A stretch of 28,045 bases of DNA from Synergistaceae bacterium. GTDB taxonomy: Bacteria > Synergistota > Synergistia > Synergistales > Aminobacteriaceae. The notes beneath the pieces were generated by a model. The model had not been told where the DNA came from and searched no databases. It saw only the letters and a program-made list of their open reading frames with translations. The translations under genes were made by a program, and so were the position numbers. This document shows, piece after piece, positions 21,813 through 28,045 of the stretch. How positions within the stretch are numbered: the first letter of the stretch is position 1; every line of letters starts with the position of its first letter. The stretch is from contig JAFTBT010000059.1 of the NCBI GenBank assembly GCA_017455085.1, positions 1-28,045 of the forward strand, written 5' to 3'.

Positions 21813-23720
21813 ATGTACAGAAAAATTTTTGTACTGGGCTTCTTGATTCTTGCCCTTGCTATTCCAGCACACGCACAGGCTCTCAGTGACGGCTATGATG
21901 TCGTCATCGCAGGAGGAGGCACAGGAGGCACCGCAGCAGCTATTCAGGCCGCAAAAATGGGTATGAATGTCCTGATAGTCGAACCCACTAACATGCTCGG
22001 AGGCCAAGCCACAGCTTCAGGTGTCTCCACTATGGACGACCTCAGCGGACAAACCAGCGGACTGTACCGTGAATTTATGGAGAGAGTCGAGGAGTACTAC
22101 TCATCACGCGGAAAAGCAATTACTACATGCTACTGGGACGCGCAGAATAAGGCCTTTGAGCCCAGAATCGGCAGCAGGATTCTCGCAGACATGGCTCGCG
22201 GCGAAGATGCTCCGGATATTCTCTTCAGGTCTCGCGTTGTCGGTGTAGGCACAGAAGAAGTTATCTCCGTCAGCTCCGAAAATATGACCTCAGGGAAACG
22301 AGTCAACAGCGTCATCATCCAGACACCAGACGGCAAAATCAACGTAACTTGCAAGATTCTCATTGACGCAAGCGAATACGGTGATGTTATCCCCATGACT
22401 GGAGCAGAGTACCGTACAGGCAACAGCATATCCCCAGCAGTAAGCCATGACGCAATGATTCAGGACATCACTTGGGTTACGATCATGCGCAAGTACCCGA
22501 ACGGAGTTCCCTCATACCTGAAGCCCAGCACTCCACTTCCCGGGTATGACTTTGCGAAGCTGAACTACAGGGAATACGTCACGAAGGACGGCGGAACTTT
22601 CAAGGGGAGTTATCCGGTGGAACAGCCCCTAAATTTCGCGACACACAACGCATACCGGGGACTGCCTGACTCGTTTTTGTCGGGCAACTTCAGCTCAGAG
22701 TCCGGACAGTGGGATGAGTGCACAAAAACTTCCGTGAACTGGGGGAATGATTTTCCCGGCCAAACACGTTGGGGCGATAAGTACGGTCTGCCTGTGGAGT
22801 ATCTGGAGAATCCCATTGTCCGCGCAAGACTCGAACGTGATGCACTCATCAAGACTCTGCATTTCATCTACTACGTGCAGAACGAACTCGGTGAAAGCTG
22901 GTCGGTCGATGAAGACGAATACAACGAACTTCCTGAAGCCGCGCAAGACCTCCCCGAAGAGTGGCAGGAGATTGCCCGACATATGCCGCCTATACCCTAC
23001 GTCAGAGAGTCCCGCAGGATACTCGCAGAACATACGCTGACTTCTGAGGAACTCTACAGAAATTCCCTCAGCTACCAGAACGGCAATCACAATCACGAAT
23101 TCAGCAATGCCATAGCAATCGGACGTTACTCTCTGGACCTGCACCACGCAAGATTTGACTCTGATATGGACATGGGCGAAAAGGAGGAGTATATGATTTC
23201 GCGTAACCCTGTGGGGAATTTTCAGGTGCCTCTGGATATTCTGATACCCCGAAACGTTGACGGGTTCATAGCCGCAGAGAAGAATATTTCTGCATCCAGA
23301 CTCACAGCCGGAGCGTTGAGACTCCAGCCCATCACCATGATGACCGGACAGGCCGCCGGAGCTTTGGCAGCACTTTCTGTGTTGGGGGATGTCCAGCCCC
23401 GTGAAGTGAAGGCTATCCGTGTTCAGCGGGCGTTGCTTGACGCGGGAGTGGATTTGTCGCTATGCAGGTATGTGGACGTTCCGAGCGAGCATAAATATTA
23501 CGGATCGGTGCAGTTGTCGAACCTGTACGGGCTGCTTGAGCCGATGAGGTGGCCGGAGAATGACGAAGCTGGACTTTTCGGGATAGATGAGCTGCTGACT
23601 TCGGGGGACATTGCCAGAATCAGGGAACACGCGAAAGTTTTTCTGCCAACCCTCAACGAGAATATGACCAGAGGGGACGCAGTAGACCTTGCTGTTAGAG
23701 CTATGGAGAGAGCAAAATAG
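21813..23720 (+). CDS. secreted FAD-dependent oxidoreductase with a possible SLH-like C-terminus
   Basis: A 635-residue flavoprotein of the FAD_oxidored type. A signal peptide (MYRKIF, hydrophobic core, cleavage near AHA-QA, residues 1-25) sends it across the cytoplasmic membrane. The FAD-binding Rossmann motif GGGTGGTAAA lies at about 34-43 with the ribose-binding Glu in IVEP, and a C-terminal FAD segment TAGALRLQPITMMTGQAAGA at about 505-525. From about 549 to the end, DVPSEHKYYGSVQLSNLYG and TRGDAVDLAVRAM look like a degenerate S-layer homology domain, which would hold it to the cell wall or envelope. Substrate unknown. The start at 21813 follows AGGGGTGA; the frame is open further upstream but without a ribosome site or signal peptide. 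Confidence 0.88.
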   Translation: MYRKIFVLGFLILALAIPAHAQALSDGYDVVIAGGGTGGTAAAIQAAKMGMNVLIVEPTNMLGGQATASGVSTMDDLSGQTSGLYREFMERVEEYYSSRGKAITTCYWDAQNKAFEPRIGSRILADMARGEDAPDILFRSRVVGVGTEEVISVSSENMTSGKRVNSVIIQTPDGKINVTCKILIDASEYGDVIPMTGAEYRTGNSISPAVSHDAMIQDITWVTIMRKYPNGVPSYLKPSTPLPGYDFAKLNYREYVTKDGGTFKGSYPVEQPLNFATHNAYRGLPDSFLSGNFSSESGQWDECTKTSVNWGNDFPGQTRWGDKYGLPVEYLENPIVRARLERDALIKTLHFIYYVQNELGESWSVDEDEYNELPEAAQDLPEEWQEIARHMPPIPYVRESRRILAEHTLTSEELYRNSLSYQNGNHNHEFSNAIAIGRYSLDLHHARFDSDMDMGEKEEYMISRNPVGNFQVPLDILIPRNVDGFIAAEKNISASRLTAGALRLQPITMMTGQAAGALAALSVLGDVQPREVKAIRVQRALLDAGVDLSLCRYVDVPSEHKYYGSVQLSNLYGLLEPMRWPENDEAGLFGIDELLTSGDIARIREHAKVFLPTLNENMTRGDAVDLAVRAMERAK

Positions 23721-23763
23721 TACGGGTGATATAATGCGTGAAAATTCGTTAGGAGGTAGATTT

Positions 23764-24690
23764 ATGCGTTTGTTGAAGTGTAAAGGTTTAGTGTTAATGA
23801 TGTTGGTGATGTTCTCTGTGGTGTGTGCGAGTGGATTTTCTGAGGCAGCACAGAAAAGAACTAGACGCTCAAGAAAGAATACGAATACTCCTGCTAGGAC
23901 TCAGGCAAAAGACTCACGCGCAGAGAAGGCAGAGACTAAGGCCAAGACTCCGGAACTGACCAGCGATGATATTCTTGGCTGGGAGATGCTGAGACTCGCT
24001 GAAGCACTGCGGAAAACTTCACAGCTTGAGAGAGAAAGACCCTCAACCGAAGCAAAACGTGAGCAGCTCGAAGCAGAGTATGACGCGGAAATCGCACAGC
24101 TTGAGCAGAGAATCGCTGAACTCGAACGCAAACGGGATGCCTTGACGGATTCAGAAGTCAGCGAGGACGCAAGGATTGATGATGCATTCTTCGCGGCTCA
24201 GGACGAGGCAGATACTATCTCGGATATGCTGTACAGCTCTTTCGACGTAGCCACAGAAAATATACACGCCTTTCATCCGGAAGCCACAAGCCAGATCGTA
24301 GGCTGGGAACTCACTCAGGACGAGACCACCGAAGAAGAATTACTAGCCCTCACGATTCTTCACAACAGGGACTCCCAGAGAATTACCCGCATGATGCTTC
24401 ACTCGGAGCTTACGGAGAGCGGAGATATATTCTTCATGGTGAAGGATCTTCCTGAAGGTTTGCAGGCAGTTATTCCGGAAGGTGACGGAAATTCTTGGAC
24501 GGTTACCGCTGACGGCAGGACTGACAAAAAAGGCCACGTAGTCGTGAAAATTATTGACATTGAAGATATTCCGTACTCAAAACTTGACGGAGAAAGCAAC
24601 ATCACATCTGACGACACGAAGACATTCAAGACCGGCGAAGGGTTCATCATTCTGCGCAGGAGCAACATCACCATCAGGCCCACACATTAA
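23764..24690 (+). CDS. secreted coiled-coil protein of unknown function
   Basis: A 308-residue protein. It starts at 23764 behind AGGAGG. A signal peptide (basic MRLLKCKG, hydrophobic core, cleavage near SEA-AQ, about residue 30) is followed by a very basic, low-complexity stretch (RTRRSRKN) to about 60. Residues about 90-140 form a strong coiled coil of Glu, Leu, Lys and Arg (AQLEQRIAELERKRDAL). The C-terminal 110 residues look globular and beta-rich, with DGNSWTVTADGRTDKKGHV suggesting an Ig-like or bacterial adhesion-type fold. I recognise no family. It is 43 bp downstream of the FAD oxidoreductase in the same direction, so the two are probably co-transcribed. It is exported, but its role is unknown. 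Confidence 0.8.
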   Translation: MRLLKCKGLVLMMLVMFSVVCASGFSEAAQKRTRRSRKNTNTPARTQAKDSRAEKAETKAKTPELTSDDILGWEMLRLAEALRKTSQLERERPSTEAKREQLEAEYDAEIAQLEQRIAELERKRDALTDSEVSEDARIDDAFFAAQDEADTISDMLYSSFDVATENIHAFHPEATSQIVGWELTQDETTEEELLALTILHNRDSQRITRMMLHSELTESGDIFFMVKDLPEGLQAVIPEGDGNSWTVTADGRTDKKGHVVVKIIDIEDIPYSKLDGESNITSDDTKTFKTGEGFIILRRSNITIRPTH

Positions 24691-24709
24691 GCACACAAAC
24701 TCACGAAAA

Positions 24710-24740
24710 AGGGGGAATCTCCACGACTCCCCCTAATCTT
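24710..24740. terminator. bidirectional terminator between convergent genes
   Basis: AGGGGGA (24710-24716) and TCCCCCT (24728-24734) form a perfect 7-bp stem. On the plus strand TAATCTTTT follows; on the minus strand the stem runs directly into a TTTTT run. It can therefore end both the secreted coiled-coil gene and the minus-strand flavoprotein gene. Confidence 0.85.
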
Positions 24741-24771
24741 TTCACTTCACACTGCAAAAATCTCTATACTG

Positions 24772-27564
24772 CTACTTGTTCTCAGCGTCGAGAGTTTTCG
24801 CTGCTGTTCTGCCTGACACAAAAATCTCGGTGATAGCATTTCCGCCGAGCCTGTTTCCTCCATGAATGCCGCCAGTAACTTCACCAGCCGCATACAGTCC
24901 CGGAATGATTCTGCCAGTCTTCGAGAGCACATGACGCGCTTTGTCGACCTTAAGGCCTCCCATAGTGTGGTGAGTACTCGGTGCCATGAGCCTAATGGTC
25001 ATAATCGTGTTATCGAGGTCGTAGCTGTCAACGTTGTAGCTTCCGTCAGGATTTTTCTTGACGTTGCCGACAGGTCTCGACGCAATAGCTTTCCCCACAT
25101 CCGGGAACTCTCCGCCGGTCATGACTGCCTTATCGTATGCGCGAATAGTTGCCTCCACAACTTTGGGATCAGCCTTCACACCAAGCTCTGCGAACAGTGC
25201 AGGAAGTTCCGCAATCTTTCTCCTGTAGTAGCGTCCGGGATAATCCCCAGTCTCCGGAAGCTGAGTCGGTGCGGGCATTTTCTGCTCCACGTTGTAGAAC
25301 TCAAGAAATACTCCCTTGCTGCCCTTGTAGTCCATGCCGTTTTTGAACTCCGCAAGTGAAAGCACATCACGCTCGCTGCCCTCGTCAACGAATCTGTGGC
25401 CGGTGATCGGGGAAATCCAGCAGGCATAATTTCCTCCGCCGAAAGCAAGATTTCCGTTGTCGATCCACGATATTGGCATCATCTGGGTAAAGCCTTCACC
25501 GGTCGCAGCAGCTCCGACTTTCTCGGCCATAGCTATGCCGTCGCCCTGAAGTGATGAGCGGTTAGTGGTCTTCGTTGAGAGTGAGACATATTCCGGAGAC
25601 CAGTACATATTTTCGTCAACAACCTTCGTCAGGTTAGCAGCAAATCCGCCTGTAGAAAGTATTACGCCCTTCGCAGCATATGCAGTAATCTCCGTGCCGT
25701 CGTAGCGTTTCGCCTTCACGCCGAGTACTCTGTTTCCCTCAGCGATGAGCTCCGTAACTGTTGTGCGTAGGAGTACCTGATTCTTGGGGTTGGCCTTGCG
25801 CATAGCCGTCAATGGTGCAACAAAGTACGTTCCCCAGCGTCCCGGGTAGCTCTCGGTTTTGCCGTCACCGTCAGTGTCGACATTCGCGCCGATAAATTCG
25901 TTCTCCCTGTACCAGAGTGCGCCGATGAGAGTCTGCTGGGTGTCCTCGTGGAAAGTTGACCCCATTCCTTCAAGCCATTCTTTGAGACCCTGTGCCTCGT
26001 TGATGAACTGGCTGACGAGTTCAACATCGCCGTAAATCCAGTTCTTTTTGTCCGCGCTCTGCCTGAGTCCGCCGTAATATGTCTGGAAAATATGAAGGTT
26101 TAGCGTCGAGAAGAGTGCCAGCTGATTCTCTGGGATGCCAGCGTCAAGTTTAGGCTGTGCCCAGTCAAGATATTCCTTGATTTCCGCCTTGAGTGCCTTC
26201 AACACAGGGAGATACTCTGCGTGAACACCATGCTTTGAGAGTTCTGCTGCGTCACCGGCTACATACTCGTGAGTCTCGTAATACTTTGCGTCAAAGGGTG
26301 CTTCGTTCCAGTTCAGAATCATCTTCAGCTCGTTGATACAGCCCTGTACGCTCTTGACTTTCTCGTAGGTCTGGCCGTTGAAAGCATATACTCCTGTGGT
26401 AGCGTCGGGGTTCTTGGGATCCCACACGAGATACGGCATGACTGACTGATACTGCCCGCCGGATACGAGGGTGTTTCCGCCGACTTCTGCGTTGCGCTCG
26501 ATGATGAGCACCGTGTTTCCGTCAAGTGCTGCCTGTGCCGCCGCTGCTACACCTGCTCCGCCTGCACCTACGATAACTACGTCGTAGTTCAGGGTGATGG
26601 GTGCTTCTGGTTTGTGTTCGACCTTTGCGGACTTGAAGGCCTCAAGATTCGTGCATTTCGCCATCTCCGCAGCAGCATTCACAGCATTTCTGAGGGCGCG
26701 CGTTGAGAAAGTTGCACCGCTGACTCCGTCAACACCTGAGCCGTTCGCCTTGAGCATGTCCGGAATCATGATCTCGAATGCTACATCGCCGACATGTGCG
26801 GTCTCTGCGTGCTTGACGACCTCGACAGCCTTAATCTTGTCCGCGTCAAAAGTAACCTTCACCGACACAGGAGCGTTGTAGCCCATGCCCTCAGCGGTAT
26901 ACTCGCCGGGTGTGAACGACACAGGAGCATTGCTTTCTGACTCTTGGCCCTTCGCAGCAGCTAATGCCTTCTCGACTGCCTCACGGATTCCGTTGCGAGT
27001 CATCGTTGCGTTGCTCACTGCGTCAATGTTCCCGTCAGCACGGCCGATTAGTGCGTTCTTGTAGGTCTCGAAATTCTGCACACCAAACGGGACTTCTTCG
27101 GGAGCATCAATCTCCACAGCAGTAATCTTCTCCGCGTCAACAGTAACTTTGACTTTCACGGGTGCGCCTTCGCTGTAGCCTTTGCCTTCTCCCTCGTAAG
27201 TGCCGGGCTTGAATCCGGAGGCAGAGGGTGCGGCTTTCTTGAGGGCTTTTGTGACGGCCTCGACTATTCCGTTGCGGGTCATGGTTGCGTTGGTGACTGC
27301 GTCGATTTTTGCCTCACTCTTGCCGATGAGCTGGCCTGCGTAGTTGTCGAACTGCTGCACACCAAACGGGACTTCTTCCGGAGCGTCAATCTCGACTTTG
27401 GTGATCTTCTCAGCGTCTACGGTAACTTTGACTTTGACGGGGGAAGTTTCGCTGTAGCCTTTGCCTTCGCCCTCGTAGGTGCCGGGCGTGAAAGCTGCCC
27501 ATGACGCGGAAGCCATGACGGCAACCAGACATAACGACACAATAATACTGATGTGTTTCTTCAT
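24772..27564 (-). CDS. secreted fumarate-reductase-like flavoprotein with three FMN-binding domains
   Basis: A 930-residue exported reductase of the flavin-linked class (fumarate, urocanate and related acceptors). A signal peptide occupies residues 1-23. Three FMN_bind domains follow at about 24-112, 118-205 and 217-297; each ends in a flavinylation-type motif with an attachment Thr (DAVTNAT Thr94, DAVSNAT Thr187, DGVSGAT Thr285). The first two are near duplicates. The FAD/reductase domain (about 326-920) has GAGGAG, the catalytic Arg region VDEGSERDVLS, THHTMGG and GIHGGNRLGGNA, matching active-site His and Arg residues of soluble fumarate reductases. Electrons would pass through bound FMN to FAD and then to an organic acceptor outside the membrane. 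Start at 27564 behind AAAGGA. The acceptor is not predictable. Confidence 0.93.
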   Translation of the reverse strand: MKKHISIIVSLCLVAVMASASWAAFTPGTYEGEGKGYSETSPVKVKVTVDAEKITKVEIDAPEEVPFGVQQFDNYAGQLIGKSEAKIDAVTNATMTRNGIVEAVTKALKKAAPSASGFKPGTYEGEGKGYSEGAPVKVKVTVDAEKITAVEIDAPEEVPFGVQNFETYKNALIGRADGNIDAVSNATMTRNGIREAVEKALAAAKGQESESNAPVSFTPGEYTAEGMGYNAPVSVKVTFDADKIKAVEVVKHAETAHVGDVAFEIMIPDMLKANGSGVDGVSGATFSTRALRNAVNAAAEMAKCTNLEAFKSAKVEHKPEAPITLNYDVVIVGAGGAGVAAAAQAALDGNTVLIIERNAEVGGNTLVSGGQYQSVMPYLVWDPKNPDATTGVYAFNGQTYEKVKSVQGCINELKMILNWNEAPFDAKYYETHEYVAGDAAELSKHGVHAEYLPVLKALKAEIKEYLDWAQPKLDAGIPENQLALFSTLNLHIFQTYYGGLRQSADKKNWIYGDVELVSQFINEAQGLKEWLEGMGSTFHEDTQQTLIGALWYRENEFIGANVDTDGDGKTESYPGRWGTYFVAPLTAMRKANPKNQVLLRTTVTELIAEGNRVLGVKAKRYDGTEITAYAAKGVILSTGGFAANLTKVVDENMYWSPEYVSLSTKTTNRSSLQGDGIAMAEKVGAAATGEGFTQMMPISWIDNGNLAFGGGNYACWISPITGHRFVDEGSERDVLSLAEFKNGMDYKGSKGVFLEFYNVEQKMPAPTQLPETGDYPGRYYRRKIAELPALFAELGVKADPKVVEATIRAYDKAVMTGGEFPDVGKAIASRPVGNVKKNPDGSYNVDSYDLDNTIMTIRLMAPSTHHTMGGLKVDKARHVLSKTGRIIPGLYAAGEVTGGIHGGNRLGGNAITEIFVSGRTAAKTLDAENK

Positions 27565-27626
27565 GATACGTATTCCTTTCTGTGAAAAATTTGGAGTGAG
27601 AAAATAATATCATGTACTCTGCGATT

Positions 27627-27654
27627 TTGACTATTAGGCAACAAACGATATATC
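27627..27654 (+). promoter_or_regulatory. promoter candidate for the partial methyltransferase gene
   Basis: TTGACT (27627-27632) and TATATC (27649-27654) are 16 bp apart, about 45 bp before the TTG start at 27700. It lies in the divergent gap shared with the flavoprotein gene. Confidence 0.4.
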
Positions 27655-27699
27655 ATTGTCTCATTCCCAAAACATACTAACGAAAGAAGGTCTCTCATC

Positions 27700-28045
27700 T
27701 TGGCCGCAAAACAGCCCAGACAATCACGCGATACTGACTGCTACACTCACTCTGAGTCACTCCGCCTCAACAACACCGCCGAAGGCCTCTCACCTCACGA
27801 CACCTCACCCGATCCGCTTCACACATACTCCTTTGACCCGCACGAATCACCCGCTCTCAACTGGGCCGGCAAATCCGAATCCACTCCCTTCACCGTCCCA
27901 ACACTCGCCATCCACCGCCACGAACGCGTCAATCCCCTCCGTGTCCTCTACGCTGTCCGGTCAGCCTCCTCCAGACTCGAAGACCGTCAATTACTCCTCT
28001 TCCCCGAAGAGTCCGACGAGCAGCGACTCCTCGCCCGGCTTCAGG
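27700..28045 (+). CDS. probable site-specific DNA methyltransferase, N-terminal part (runs off the window)
   Basis: An open frame of 115 codons to the window edge. The proposed start is a TTG at 27700 with GAAGG nine bases upstream; there is no in-frame ATG. Residues about 45-85 (YSFDPHESPALNWAGKSE, then FTVPTLAIHRHERVNP) resemble the segment that precedes the catalytic domain in a group of adenine-specific methyltransferases related to type III Mod proteins. The catalytic DPPY motif would lie beyond the edge, so the assignment rests on this segment alone. Codon use is notably rich in C-ending codons, but the frame is clean. It is divergent from the flavoprotein gene. Confidence 0.5.
   Translation, partial: MAAKQPRQSRDTDCYTHSESLRLNNTAEGLSPHDTSPDPLHTYSFDPHESPALNWAGKSESTPFTVPTLAIHRHERVNPLRVLYAVRSASSRLEDRQLLLFPEESDEQRLLARLQ

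Overview
The window reads as a piece of chromosome from a strictly anaerobic, motile, diderm bacterium of roughly even base composition. The maturases for [FeFe] hydrogenase (HydG, HydF), a flagellin with a candidate sigma-28 promoter, a secreted flavin-dependent reductase of the fumarate reductase type, a possible surface-anchored FAD oxidoreductase and a ferredoxin-like aldo/keto reductase together suggest a gut or rumen Synergistota-like fermenter. That placement is inference from gene content; no rRNA or universal marker is present.

Layout. 1-312: an 83-bp tandem repeat and a possible promoter. 313-6742: an ABC importer locus (binding protein, a small OB-like membrane protein on the other strand, a frameshifted LytTR response regulator, ATPase, fused double permease, a small ORF, second ATPase). 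6775-8697 (minus): a small coiled-coil ORF, a DUF1902/HicB-like antitoxin, a HicA toxin and rarA, tightly packed. 8811-13436 (minus): hydG, hydF and an ABC exporter, joined by overlaps. 13655-14809: an aldo/keto reductase with two Fe-S motifs. 14903-17449: a very large flagellin with a beta-helix-like insert. 17577-20009 (minus): greA, a WbpP-type sugar epimerase and hemB, overlapping end to start. 20097-20813: a Bax-inhibitor-1 membrane protein. 20891-21163: a 22/24-bp minisatellite next to a TerD-family gene (minus). 21813-24690: a secreted FAD oxidoreductase and a secreted coiled-coil protein. 24772-27564 (minus): a secreted flavoprotein with three FMN-binding domains. 27700-end: the start of a probable DNA methyltransferase.

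How genes may work together. HydG builds the CO/CN-bearing iron synthon and HydF is the scaffold that loads the hydrogenase; HydE and the hydrogenase itself are not in the window. The two secreted flavoproteins at 21.8-27.6 kb point to redox chemistry outside the cytoplasmic membrane, possibly disposal of electrons to organic acceptors.

The most unusual signals are these. Several genes have their last few codons plus stop copied again just downstream, in units of 19, 22/24, 36, 41 and 83 bp, and three unrelated genes share the same bases right after the stop (TAG-CAG-T-R-T). The flagellin carries a GAGIGGG-type beta-helix insert. HydF carries a roughly 70-residue repeat-built insert between its G4 and G5 motifs. 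A response regulator is broken at a seven-C run.
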